Source: JBAZHE01 sp041652555 (GTDB lineage Bacteria; Patescibacteriota; Patescibacteriia; Patescibacteriales; WJLG01). Taken from it: 41,493 bases of DNA. Numbering within the stretch: the first letter of the stretch is position 1; each line of letters begins with the position of its first letter. The position numbers and the translations under genes were made by a program. Location: the NCBI GenBank assembly GCA_041652555.1, contig JBAZHE010000009.1, positions 1 to 41,493 on the forward strand, given 5' to 3'. Positions 1 through 7,749 of the stretch are shown here, in pieces. The notes beneath the pieces are model-generated. The model was not told the origin of the DNA. It was given only the letters and a program-made list of their open reading frames with translations, and ran no database searches.

Positions 1-60
1 AAATTATGGTATTATCGGGAAAATACGAAATCAACAAAAAACAGCAACAAAAATAATTAA
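1..60 (+). pseudogene. Possible 3' end of a gene cut by the window edge (transposase tail?)
   Basis: Frame 1 is open from the first base to a TAA at 58-60 and would encode a 19-residue basic tail. The direct repeats just downstream (76-120) resemble the subterminal repeats seen beside DDE-type transposases, so this could be a transposase C-terminus. A second frame is also open here, so the coding claim is weak. The missing upstream sequence would decide it. Confidence 0.25.
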
Positions 61-75
61 TTAATTTTGCCAAAC

Positions 76-120
76 TAGGACATTTCTATTTGGCTCAAAG
101 TAGGACATTTCTAAATGGCT
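76..120. repeat. Two direct repeats, period 25 bp, probable insertion-sequence end
   Basis: The 20-mers TAGGACATTTCTATTTGGCT (76-95) and TAGGACATTTCTAAATGGCT (101-120) match at 18 of 20 positions. Short AGGACATTTCT direct repeats at an edge look like subterminal transposase-binding sites of an integrase-type (IS481/IS3-like) element. The element identity is inference, because only one end lies in the window. Confidence 0.45.
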
Positions 121-150
121 TTGACAGAATGGCGATTTTAGTTAATTTTT

Positions 151-190
151 ATCAAACTTTAATATAACTTGACTTTAAGTTTAGTTTGAT
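151..190. promoter_or_regulatory. Inverted repeat over the promoter, possible operator
   Basis: ATCAAACT (151-158) is repeated in inverse as AGTTTGAT (183-190), with a 24-bp spacer. The pair brackets the -35 box at 169-174 and ends just before the -10 box. This is a suitable place for a repressor site, but it could be chance in AT-rich DNA. Confidence 0.35.
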
Positions 191-197
191 ATATAAT
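169..197 (+). promoter_or_regulatory. Sigma70-type promoter for the DUF4143 ATPase (and probably tsaD)
   Basis: TTGACT (169-174) and a perfect TATAAT (192-197) are separated by 17 bp. Transcription would start near 204, giving a leader of about 40 nt before the ATG at 243. Confidence 0.7.
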
Positions 198-242
198 AAA
201 GACATGAGTAGGTGAATAATTTGTTAAAATGGCTAAAATTAT

Positions 243-1451
243 ATGATATTTAAGAGAAAAATAATTGATGAAATTTTAAAAACTATAGATTTAGACGAAA
301 TAATCGTTTTGCACGGCGCTAGGCAGGTTGGCAAAACCAGTATTATTTTATGGTTAGAAGATTATTTAAAAACAAAGAAGGAAGATGTTTATTACATTGA
401 TTTAGAAGATTCAAGATATAAAAGAATCCTTGATCAAGGTGTTAATGAATTTTTAAAGCATCTTGGTGAAGAAAGCCATTTACCATTGCCAGGCAAGAAA
501 GCTTTTATTTTTATTGATGAAATTCAGTATTTAGAAAATCCGTCCGAGTTTTTAAAATTAATTGCCGATCACCATAAAAATATTAAATTGATAGTTTCAG
601 GATCGTCAAGTTTTGAGATTAAAAGCAAATTTAAAGATTCTTTAGTTGGCCGCACGATTAATTTTGAAATTTTTGGCCTTTCTTTTGAAGAATATTTGCT
701 TTTTAAAAATTATAATTTTAATAAAAGCGTAGCCATCACAGAGAAAAAACAGGAAGAATTAAAATCATTTTATAAAGAATATGTGCTTTTTGGTGGCTAT
801 CCGAAAGTGGCGCTCGCCGGAGAAATTGAAGTGAAAGAAAAAAGACTTCAGCAGATAATTGATACCTATGTTAGGAAAGATATCAATGAATTGGCAAACA
901 TAGAAAATGTTGATGCTTTTAATAAACTTTTGGAAATTCTTGCTGCGCAAAGCGGCCAGATGGCCAATATCGCAGAGCTGGCCAATACTTGCAAGCTGTC
1001 TGTTCCGACAATTGAAAAATACTTGTTCATTTTAGAGCAAACCTATATTATAAAAATGGTTAGGCCGTACAGTAAGAATATCAGAAGTGAGCTTTCTAAA
1101 ACCCCCAAAGTATTTTTTTATGATTCTGGCTTAATGCAGATGCTTTGGTTGAAGGGTTTGCAGAAAGAAATAATCGGCAATGTTTTTGAAACAAGCATTT
1201 TTGGAGATTTTGTAAAAAAATACGGACGCAACAGTGTTTATTATTGGCGGACTAAGGATAAAAAAGAAATAGATTTTATTATTAGAGATAAAAATAAGAT
1301 TATTCCCGTCGAGGTTAAAATAAATTTTAATAAAGTCGATTTGAAAGCGATTAAGTATTTTATTGAAAATTACGGCTTGCAAGAATACTTAGTGATTGGG
1401 TTGGATGATTATAAAGACAATCTAGGATATATATATCCCTGGGAAATATAA
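243..1451 (+). CDS. AAA_14/DUF4143 family ATP-binding protein
   Basis: This 402-residue protein has the architecture of the AAA_14 plus DUF4143 family, common in bacteria and archaea and of uncertain role. The N-terminal P-loop is GARQVGKTS (about residues 25-33) and Walker B is FIFIDEIQ (about 89-96). A winged-helix-like middle part (about 240-275) is followed by a C-terminal part resembling a PD-(D/E)XK fold: EIDFII and then a PVEVK motif near residue 360. Family members are often found alone near mobile DNA, and this one lies beside a probable IS end. It has its own promoter with a possible operator. tsaD follows 21 bp downstream and may be co-transcribed. A nuclease or defence role is possible but not shown. 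The family call is firm; the function is not. Confidence 0.85.
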   Translation: MIFKRKIIDEILKTIDLDEIIVLHGARQVGKTSIILWLEDYLKTKKEDVYYIDLEDSRYKRILDQGVNEFLKHLGEESHLPLPGKKAFIFIDEIQYLENPSEFLKLIADHHKNIKLIVSGSSSFEIKSKFKDSLVGRTINFEIFGLSFEEYLLFKNYNFNKSVAITEKKQEELKSFYKEYVLFGGYPKVALAGEIEVKEKRLQQIIDTYVRKDINELANIENVDAFNKLLEILAAQSGQMANIAELANTCKLSVPTIEKYLFILEQTYIIKMVRPYSKNIRSELSKTPKVFFYDSGLMQMLWLKGLQKEIIGNVFETSIFGDFVKKYGRNSVYYWRTKDKKEIDFIIRDKNKIIPVEVKINFNKVDLKAIKYFIENYGLQEYLVIGLDDYKDNLGYIYPWEI

Positions 1452-1472
1452 AATTTTTATAGTTGAGATTTT

Positions 1473-2570
1473 ATGATAATTTTAGGCATTGAAACATCTT
1501 GTGACGAAACAGCGGCTAGTGTGGTTTTGGGCAAAGGCGACAGTGTTAAGGTTTTGTCCAATGTTGTTTCTTCACAGATTGAGATACATAAAAAATATCA
1601 CGGCGTTGTGCCTGAAATAGCGGCGCGCGAGCATATTTTGAATATTTTGCCCGTTATTAATGAGGCCATGGTTAAGGCTGGTATAAAAAGAGAAGAAGCG
1701 TCAAAAAAATTAGATGCTATTGCCGTGACGTCAGGGCCGGGGTTGATTACCTCTCTTTTGGCTGGCGTGGAGACGGCGAAGACTTTGGCTTATTCTTGGA
1801 ACTTGCCTTTGATAGCAGTTAATCATATTGAGGGGCATATTCGTGCGAATTATATAAACAGTAAAAGCAATGTTAAATTGCCGGCAATAATTTTGACTGT
1901 CTCTGGCGGACATACGATGTTGGTTTTGATGGATAAGAAGGATAAATTTAAAATAATCGGCGAGACACGCGACGATGCTGCCGGGGAGGCTTTTGATAAG
2001 GCGGCTAAACTTTTGAATTTGGGTTATCCGGGTGGGCCGATTGTTTCCCAAACTGCCGCGGTATATAAAGGCTTAGTTGCCAACACAACACACCCCGTCG
2101 CAGAGTACTGCGCCACCCCTCTTACTAGAGGGGATTTACCAATGGATGGAAAAATAGTTTTACCGCGCCCGATGTTGAATGATCCTAATTTTGATTTTTC
2201 TTTTTCTGGTTTAAAAACTTCTTTATTGTATAAAATTCAAAAAGATAAAAATTGGCAAAATCGTGTTCCGGAATATTGTTACGAATTTGAACGCGCCGTT
2301 GTAGAAACTTTAGTTGGCAAGGCGATTAAGGCTGCTAGAAAATATGGCGCCAAAACTTTAATGCTTGCCGGCGGTGTTTCGGCTAACTCTGTTTTGCGTG
2401 AAGAATTTATGGCGGCCGCTAAAAAAGAAAAAATAAATTGTCAGATACCGGAGTTGCAATACACTACGGACAACGCCGCTATGATTGCCGCAGCCGGATA
2501 TTTTCATGCTAAAAGAAAAGATTTTACACCCTGGAAAAAAATAAAAGCTAATTGTAATTTAGGATTTTAA
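1473..2570 (+). CDS. tsaD: tRNA N6-adenosine threonylcarbamoyltransferase TsaD, carrying a repeat-derived insertion
   Basis: TsaD transfers the threonylcarbamoyl group from TC-AMP to A37 of ANN-decoding tRNAs, working with TsaB and TsaE in the cytoplasm. The protein has the ASKHA start GIETSCDETAA (residues 5-15), the metal-binding HIEGH (about 117-121), the FSFSGLKTS segment and the LAGGVSANS nucleotide-binding motif near residue 297. It has 365 residues, against roughly 335-345 in most bacteria. The excess lies between GYPGGP and LPRPML, where such proteins normally have only a short link. There, residues about 206-222 are translated from a two-hairpin repeat (2088-2137) that recurs non-coding at 32363-32412. 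The frame is intact and all catalytic motifs remain, so the enzyme is probably active. The gene lies 21 bp after the DUF4143 ATPase. Confidence 0.95.
   Translation: MIILGIETSCDETAASVVLGKGDSVKVLSNVVSSQIEIHKKYHGVVPEIAAREHILNILPVINEAMVKAGIKREEASKKLDAIAVTSGPGLITSLLAGVETAKTLAYSWNLPLIAVNHIEGHIRANYINSKSNVKLPAIILTVSGGHTMLVLMDKKDKFKIIGETRDDAAGEAFDKAAKLLNLGYPGGPIVSQTAAVYKGLVANTTHPVAEYCATPLTRGDLPMDGKIVLPRPMLNDPNFDFSFSGLKTSLLYKIQKDKNWQNRVPEYCYEFERAVVETLVGKAIKAARKYGAKTLMLAGGVSANSVLREEFMAAAKKEKINCQIPELQYTTDNAAMIAAAGYFHAKRKDFTPWKKIKANCNLGF
2088..2137 (+). repeat. Two-hairpin palindromic repeat, copy 1, in frame inside tsaD
   Basis: The unit has a small stem CGCAG-AGTA-CTGCG followed by a 7-bp stem CCCCTCT/AGAGGGG with a 4-nt loop. 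The copy at 32363-32412 differs at only four positions in the first 47 bases. One pair of differences is compensatory (A-T in one stem, G-C in the other). It reads through without a stop in the tsaD frame. Confidence 0.85.
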
Positions 2571-2580
2571 AAAGAAATGA

Positions 2581-2613
2581 GGGTTCCATAGTCCCGTTAG
2601 GGCTGTGGAACCC
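2581..2613 (+). repeat. GGTGCCATAG-type hairpin repeat, copy 1
   Basis: The arms GGGTTCCATAG and CTGTGGAACCC pair around a CCCG/GGG core. The same hairpin recurs at 2632-2690 (inverted), 8370-8402 (inside holA) and 41446-41482. It could also act as a structured 3' end for tsaD, but there is no U-tract. Confidence 0.7.
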
Positions 2614-2631
2614 AACATGCATTTGCAAATA

Positions 2632-2690
2632 GGGTGCCACCTGCCTACCGGTAGGCAGGCAGCCCGGATTACCGGGACTATGGCGCCCCC
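2632..2690 (-). repeat. GGTGCCATAG-type hairpin, copy 2, split by a second palindrome
   Basis: Read on the minus strand this is the same hairpin as copy 1: GCGCCATAGTCCCGG, then CCGGGCT, then GTGGCACCC. Between CCGGGCT and GTGGCACCC sits an extra segment of about 20 bp containing the perfect palindrome CTGCCTACCGGTAGGCAG (2641-2658). Removing it restores the CTGTGGCACC-like arm seen in the other copies, which suggests insertion of one palindrome into another. Confidence 0.7.
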
Positions 2691-2733
2691 ACATAAAAAG
2701 CGATTGTAGCTTAGAGCTTAAATAATTTTATTG

Positions 2734-2812
2734 TGTCATTCCCGCGAAGGCTGGAATCCAGAAAGCTTGTTAGGTGCTCGCACTCTGGATCCCCGCCTTC
2801 GCGGGGATGACA
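2734..2812. repeat. TGTCATTCC-ended inverted repeat, copy 1
   Basis: This 79-bp element begins TGTCATTCCCGCGAAGG and ends CCTTCGCGGGGATGACA, with inner GGAATCCAG and CTCTGGATCC arms. Related copies lie at 17300-17428 and 22298-22396. Short elements with these ends occur in many bacteria and look like non-autonomous mobile repeats. An apparent reading frame through it is an artefact. Confidence 0.8.
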
Positions 2813-2826
2813 ACATTTTAAAAAAT

Positions 2827-3045
2827 ATGAGAACAGAACCACCATTTAACATTGGATCGCCAATCAATCCTTACGAACTCAAGCCGATTGAAAAAACAGG
2901 ACGAGTTAATAATGAGAAGAAAGAGTCTGAAAATCTGGACAAAGAAAAATCCTCCAACGCTAAAGCCCTAGAGGACGAGAAAAAAAAGCCTTTGCCCACC
3001 AATCCTTTTAATGAGAAAGGAAAAAAAATTGATGTTGTTGGATAA
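2827..3045 (+). CDS. Small hydrophilic hypothetical protein
   Basis: I do not recognise this 72-residue protein. It is very rich in Lys, Glu, Asn and Pro, has no hydrophobic segment, and is probably disordered and cytoplasmic. The frame stays open upstream to 2731, but that part is translated from the TGTCATTCC repeat, so I chose the ATG at 2827, 15 bp past the repeat. A strong terminator follows directly, which supports a transcript ending here. No clear Shine-Dalgarno site is visible. It may be a genuine small gene or a chance frame. Confidence 0.5.
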   Translation: MRTEPPFNIGSPINPYELKPIEKTGRVNNEKKESENLDKEKSSNAKALEDEKKKPLPTNPFNEKGKKIDVVG

Positions 3046-3077
3046 AAAAAGTGACTCCTATTAATAGGAGTCACTTT
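3044..3077. terminator. Bidirectional intrinsic terminator
   Basis: AGTGACTCCTATT and its complement AATAGGAGTCACT form a near-perfect stem, flanked by A7 on the left and TTTT on the right. It can end both the small plus-strand gene and ppsA, which converge here. Confidence 0.85.
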
Positions 3078-3086
3078 TGTAATAAC

Positions 3087-5459
3087 TTATTTTTTTCTTT
3101 TTTCTATCTTTAGAACATTCACAGTAGTATCTATTATGGTGTCAGGGATTAGGGAGATGGAGTCTATTTTTTCTTTGACTAGGAATTCTACGAAGTCGGG
3201 GAAGTCGGAGGGGGCTTGGCCGCAGATGCCGACTTTGGTTTTGGTTTTTTTGGCAATGCGGATTAATTCTTTGATTAGAATTTTTACTGATTCATTCTTT
3301 TCATTAGAAGCGCCGGCTATACCGAGCATTCCGCCGGAGTCGCGATCAATGCCGAGAGTTAATTGAGTTAGGTCGTTGGAGCCGATAGAAAAGCCGTCAA
3401 ATTCTTTAGCAAATTTTTCCGCCAAAATTATATTGGTTGGAATTTCTGCCATTACATAGATTTGCAAGCCGTCTTTGCCTTGGACAAGTCCGTGACGTGC
3501 CAAAATTGCTTTAACCTTTTGTCCTTCTTCAATTGTTCGACAAAAAGGAATCATTATTTTTAAATTTTTCAAGCCCATAGTATTGCGAACTATTTTTAAG
3601 GCTTCGCATTCCATATCAAAGGCTGGAACAAATTTTGGGGTGTAATAACGATTAGCACCACGCCAGCCAATCATCGGATTAGATTCTATTGGTTCGTATT
3701 GGGTACCGCCAATCAAATTAGCGTATTCATTGCTTTTGAAATCAGACAAACGAATAATACAATCTTTTGGATAAACCGAGGCGGCGATCATCGCGATGCC
3801 TTCTGACATTTTGTCTATAAAGAATTGTTTTTTGTCATCGTAGCCCAAAGTAATTTTGTCTATCTGGCTTTTTATTTTTGCTGTTTGCTTGTCGTAATTT
3901 ACCAAAGCCAAGGGATGAATTTTAATAGAATTATTAATAATAAATTCTAAGCGTGCTAAGCCGATGCCGTCATTAGGAATAAAGGAGGTGGATAGCGCCA
4001 TATCTGGTTCGCCGACGTTCATCATTATTTTGGTTTTTGGCCTTTTTAAATTTTTGATATTTGTCTTGTTGACTTTGAATGGCATAATTCCCTCGTAGAC
4101 AAAACCTTTTTCTCCTTCGGCGCAAGAAACAGTAATTTTCATTCCGCTAGAGAGTTTGGTAGAAGCATTTTCAGAACCAACAACGCAAGGAATACCAAGT
4201 TCGCGGGAAACAATTGCCGCATGACAAGTTCTTCCACCTTTGTCTGTGACAATAGCTGAAGCGATTTTCATAATTGGCTCCCAATCAGGATCAGTCATGT
4301 CAGTCACGAGGACTTGTCCAGGTTTGAAAGATTCAATATTGGAAATTTCCATAATGCGATTAGCAACACCGGCGCCAACCTTACTGCCGACTGATTGACC
4401 TTTAACCAAAATTTTTCCGTGCTTCCCAATTTTATATTTTTCTATAACATTATAATCGCGTTGGCTTTGAACTGTTTCTGGACGTGCCTGAATGATATAG
4501 AGCTTGCGTGTATGGCCGTCTAGTGCCCATTCCATATCCATTGGCTTGTTATAGTGTTTTTCAATTTCTATCGCCCAGTCGGCTAATTTTAAGGCCTCAG
4601 CGTCAGTTATGGACTGTTTAATTCTGTCTTTGGCTGGAACGGAAATGTTTTTTACCGGTTTGTTACGGTCATTATTATAGACCATGCGCAAATCTTTTTT
4701 GCCTAATTTTTTGGAAATAATAGCGCGAGTCGGTTTGAAAACCAAAAATTCATCAGGATTAACTCGGCCTTGAACAATATTTTCTCCCAAGCCGTAAATT
4801 GAGTGCACTAAAACAGTGTCTTTGAAGCCGGATTCAGTATCAATAGAAAACATTACTCCGCTACAACCGAGATCAGCACGCACCATGGCTTGAACACCGA
4901 CAGATAAAGCGATTTTGAAATGATCAAAACCTTTGTCAGCGCGATAGGAGATGGCGCGATTGGTAAAAAGTGAAGCAATACATTCTTTGACTGCTTCTAG
5001 TAATTGATATTCGCCACGGATATTTAAAAATGTTTCTTGTTGACCAGCAAAAGAAGCGTCTGGTAAATCTTCGGCAGTGGCTGAGGAGCGGACAGCAACA
5101 TCTAAAACAGAACGTTTTTCGGATTTGCAAAGCTTGTGGTAAGCAGAAACAATTTCTTTGTTTAATTCTTTTGGTAATTGGGCTTTCATAATGGCGGCAC
5201 GAACTTTTTTGCCGTGCTCCATTAGGTTGGTGACATTTTTGGTTTTTAGCGTTTCTAAGATATCTCTAATCTCTTTTTTTAAGCCTGATTTTTCCATGAA
5301 TATATTGTAAGCTTCGGCGGTAGTGGCAAATCCATTTGGAACACTAATCTTTTTCTTTGAGAGCAAGGAATACATTTCTCCTAGAGAAGCATTTTTACCC
5401 CCAACTAGAGGCACGTCTTTAATGCGTAGCTCGCTGAAAAATTTGACAAGTTTAGACAT
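3087..5459 (-). CDS. ppsA: Phosphoenolpyruvate synthase
   Basis: PEP synthase (pyruvate, water dikinase) converts pyruvate and ATP to PEP, AMP and phosphate. Its 790 residues match the usual length (about 790). The N-terminal ATP-grasp half begins with VGGKNASLGEM (about residue 20) and contains RSSATAEDLPDASFAGQQ (about 124-141). The swivelling phosphohistidine domain has GGRTCHAAIVSRELGIP, with the His near residue 412. The C-terminal PEP/pyruvate-binding barrel ends with GICGQAPSDFP and SLIPDTI. Enolase is also in this window, so the lower glycolytic or gluconeogenic steps are represented here. The gene follows the small DUF4870-like gene by 18 bp on the same strand and ends at the shared terminator. 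Confidence 0.95.
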   Translation of the reverse strand: MSKLVKFFSELRIKDVPLVGGKNASLGEMYSLLSKKKISVPNGFATTAEAYNIFMEKSGLKKEIRDILETLKTKNVTNLMEHGKKVRAAIMKAQLPKELNKEIVSAYHKLCKSEKRSVLDVAVRSSATAEDLPDASFAGQQETFLNIRGEYQLLEAVKECIASLFTNRAISYRADKGFDHFKIALSVGVQAMVRADLGCSGVMFSIDTESGFKDTVLVHSIYGLGENIVQGRVNPDEFLVFKPTRAIISKKLGKKDLRMVYNNDRNKPVKNISVPAKDRIKQSITDAEALKLADWAIEIEKHYNKPMDMEWALDGHTRKLYIIQARPETVQSQRDYNVIEKYKIGKHGKILVKGQSVGSKVGAGVANRIMEISNIESFKPGQVLVTDMTDPDWEPIMKIASAIVTDKGGRTCHAAIVSRELGIPCVVGSENASTKLSSGMKITVSCAEGEKGFVYEGIMPFKVNKTNIKNLKRPKTKIMMNVGEPDMALSTSFIPNDGIGLARLEFIINNSIKIHPLALVNYDKQTAKIKSQIDKITLGYDDKKQFFIDKMSEGIAMIAASVYPKDCIIRLSDFKSNEYANLIGGTQYEPIESNPMIGWRGANRYYTPKFVPAFDMECEALKIVRNTMGLKNLKIMIPFCRTIEEGQKVKAILARHGLVQGKDGLQIYVMAEIPTNIILAEKFAKEFDGFSIGSNDLTQLTLGIDRDSGGMLGIAGASNEKNESVKILIKELIRIAKKTKTKVGICGQAPSDFPDFVEFLVKEKIDSISLIPDTIIDTTVNVLKIEKRKK

Positions 5460-5477
5460 AAAATTTATAGATTCAGA

Positions 5478-5795
5478 TTAAATTTTTATTTTGTTTGCCC
5501 AGTCGTTGATATACGGGATATTCCAGTATTCTCCGGCTAGCACCTTTAAGACACCGATTAAGGAAACGACTAAGACAGCGATGCCGATAATCCAGCCAAA
5601 TAACGGAAACCAGGAGATTAAACTAATGATAAAAAGCACTAAGCCTTGTTTAGCGTGAAACTGACAGAATTTGGAATCCTTTTTCATTATTAAGGGGATT
5701 AAAAAAAGAATCCAGATATAAGAGAGAACGGCGGTATACTTATTATTGGTCGCGTCTTTTTCGTCAACCGATAGAGGTTTTTTTGTTTCGTTCAT
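5478..5795 (-). CDS. Small membrane protein, Tic20/DUF4870-like
   Basis: This 105-residue protein has a hydrophilic N-terminus and then about three membrane segments: AVLSYIWILFLIPLI (about 24-38), a GLVLFIISLISWFPLFGW stretch (about 51-68) and IIGIAVLVVSLIGVLKVLAG (about 69-88). The pattern of a first helix, then CQFHAKQGLVLF, then a PLFGW turn is typical of DUF4870/Tic20-like bacterial proteins, whose function is unknown. It is the first gene of a minus-strand pair with ppsA. Confidence 0.75.
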   Translation of the reverse strand: MNETKKPLSVDEKDATNNKYTAVLSYIWILFLIPLIMKKDSKFCQFHAKQGLVLFIISLISWFPLFGWIIGIAVLVVSLIGVLKVLAGEYWNIPYINDWANKIKI

Positions 5796-5923
5796 AATTT
5801 TTTTATTAATTAATAAAATTGTTTAAGTGTATATTTATTATAACACATCGGCGCAATATAATAAAAATTAAATTCCCCCCTTGTTTTTTACAAAGAAAAG
5901 CGGTAATATTTAGTTATTATTTT

Positions 5924-7735
5924 ATGAAAAATAAAGCATTAGATACACTAAAAATTTATTGGAGTCACGTTGCTCGTCGCAAGGGGATGTTTTTTGCTAT
6001 TGTTATTTGTGTAATTTTGGCCTCGGCTACTGATGCTTTTTCACCAATTTTCCTTAAAAGAATTTTTAATGTTATTTCTTCTGAAGGTAATAGACAGGAG
6101 CTTTTTAAGATTGCTTTTGGCGTTTTATTAATTTTGGCTGGTTTGGAAATTTTTCATTGGACATTGAGAAGAATCTTTGTTTTTCTTGATATGCGTTTTA
6201 TTTCTCGTACGCAGGCTGAAATAAATGTTGCCAGTTTCAAGCATCTTTTTCGCCAATCATTTTCTTTTTTTGCCGATAGTTTTTCTGGTGCCTTAGTTAA
6301 GAAGGTTAATTATTTTAGTCGAGCCTTTGAAGGTCTTTTTGAGTCTCTTTTTTGGAATATACTTCCGACAGTGGTTAATACTTTGATAATTTTTTTCGTT
6401 TTGCTTTTTAATAATTGGAAATTAGGTTTGGCGGTTTTGGTCTGGATGCTTATTTTTTATCCGGCTAATTTTCTTTTTTCTCGTTGGAAATATAAATATG
6501 ATGTTATTGTAAACGAGGCAACTTCTAAAAATTCTGGTTTTTTAGCCGATACGATTTCAAATTCTTCCAATCTTAAACTATTTAATGGCTATGAACGTGA
6601 AACAAAATTATTTATTGGGTTGAATAATGATTATGCTAAGAAAAATATTTTTGCCTGGTCAAAAGAAGAGTTGTTTAATGCGGTGACTGCCTTTTTAATG
6701 ATTATTTTAGAAATTGGACTTTTCTTTATAACCGCTTATTTATGGCGAGAAGGAAAATTAACGGTTGGAGATTTTGCTTTGGTTCAGTTTTACGTTTTAA
6801 TGTTAATAATGCAAGGCTGGCATTTCGGTCAAACTATTCGCAATGTTTACCGAGCTTTTTCTGATGCTGAAGAAATGACTGAAATTCTTTTAACTGTTCC
6901 GGCAGTGTTAGATTTTCCGCAAGCTAAAAAATTAAAAATTTCTCAAGGTGAAATTAATTTTAAAAATGCTTCTTTTAATTATCATTCAACTAGAAAAATT
7001 TTAGAAAATTTTAATTTATCAATTAAGCCGGGAGAAAAAATTGCCTTAATCGGCCCCTCTGGTGCTGGTAAGACTACAATTGTTAAATTACTTTTACGTA
7101 ATTTTGATATTAATAGTGGGAGTGTTGAAATTGATGGTCAGGACATTGCCAAGGTTACTCAAGAAAGTCTTTGGAGTAAAATCGGTTTGGTGTCGCAGGA
7201 GCCAATACTTTTTCATCGTTCTCTTAAAGAAAATATTGCCTATGGCTGTCCTGGCGCTTCTGCAAAAGAAATTGAAGAAGCTTCGCACACGGCTCATTGC
7301 CATGAATTTATTTCATCTTTTCCTGATGGCTATGAGACAATGGTTGGTGAAAGAGGAGTGAAGCTTTCCGGTGGTGAACGTCAGCGTGTTTCTATTGCTA
7401 GAGCTATTTTAAAGAATGCACCGATTTTTATTTTAGACGAAGCCACTTCTAGTCTTGATTCTGAATCAGAAGGTTTTATTCAGGAAGGTTTGGAAAGATT
7501 AATGGTTGGTAAAACAGTTATCGCCATTGCTCATCGCTTATCTACGATTAGAAAGATGGATAGAATTTTAGTTATTGACAGTGGAAAAATTGTCGAGGAA
7601 GGAACACATGAAGAGTTAAAAGATAAATCTAATGGTCATTACGCTAAACTTTGGGATCTGCAGGCCGGTGGATTTATTAAAGAAGAGAATGAAGATGAGA
7701 CTGAAGAAAATAAAGAAGAAAGTGAATTAGAATAA
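5924..7735 (+). CDS. ABC transporter, fused permease and ATPase (exporter type)
   Basis: This is a half-size ABC exporter (603 residues) that would work as a homodimer or heterodimer in the membrane. The N-terminal transmembrane domain (about 20-320) has around six helices. The C-terminal ATPase has Walker A IGPSGAGKTT (about 375-384), signature LSGGERQRVSIARA (about 480), Walker B IFILDEATSSLD (about 500) and an H-loop in IAIAHRLST. The tail is strongly acidic (Glu-rich). The frame is open 35 codons further upstream, but that extension overlaps the likely divergent promoter region and is not family-like, so I chose the ATG at 5924. The substrate cannot be read from the sequence; lipid, peptide or drug are all possible. 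holA follows 14 bp later. Confidence 0.9.
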   Translation: MKNKALDTLKIYWSHVARRKGMFFAIVICVILASATDAFSPIFLKRIFNVISSEGNRQELFKIAFGVLLILAGLEIFHWTLRRIFVFLDMRFISRTQAEINVASFKHLFRQSFSFFADSFSGALVKKVNYFSRAFEGLFESLFWNILPTVVNTLIIFFVLLFNNWKLGLAVLVWMLIFYPANFLFSRWKYKYDVIVNEATSKNSGFLADTISNSSNLKLFNGYERETKLFIGLNNDYAKKNIFAWSKEELFNAVTAFLMIILEIGLFFITAYLWREGKLTVGDFALVQFYVLMLIMQGWHFGQTIRNVYRAFSDAEEMTEILLTVPAVLDFPQAKKLKISQGEINFKNASFNYHSTRKILENFNLSIKPGEKIALIGPSGAGKTTIVKLLLRNFDINSGSVEIDGQDIAKVTQESLWSKIGLVSQEPILFHRSLKENIAYGCPGASAKEIEEASHTAHCHEFISSFPDGYETMVGERGVKLSGGERQRVSIARAILKNAPIFILDEATSSLDSESEGFIQEGLERLMVGKTVIAIAHRLSTIRKMDRILVIDSGKIVEEGTHEELKDKSNGHYAKLWDLQAGGFIKEENEDETEENKEESELE

Positions 7736-7749
7736 GTAGAGGTTTTATT

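Noticed and set aside
2731..2826. N-terminal extension of the small gene at 2827, beginning MCHSREGWNPES
   Set aside because: These residues are the usual translation of a TGTCATTCC-type repeat, which is present as DNA at 2734-2812.
5819..5923. 35-codon upstream extension of the ABC transporter
   Set aside because: It is not like the family N-terminus and covers the AT-rich divergent promoter region. The ATG at 5924 gives the normal length.
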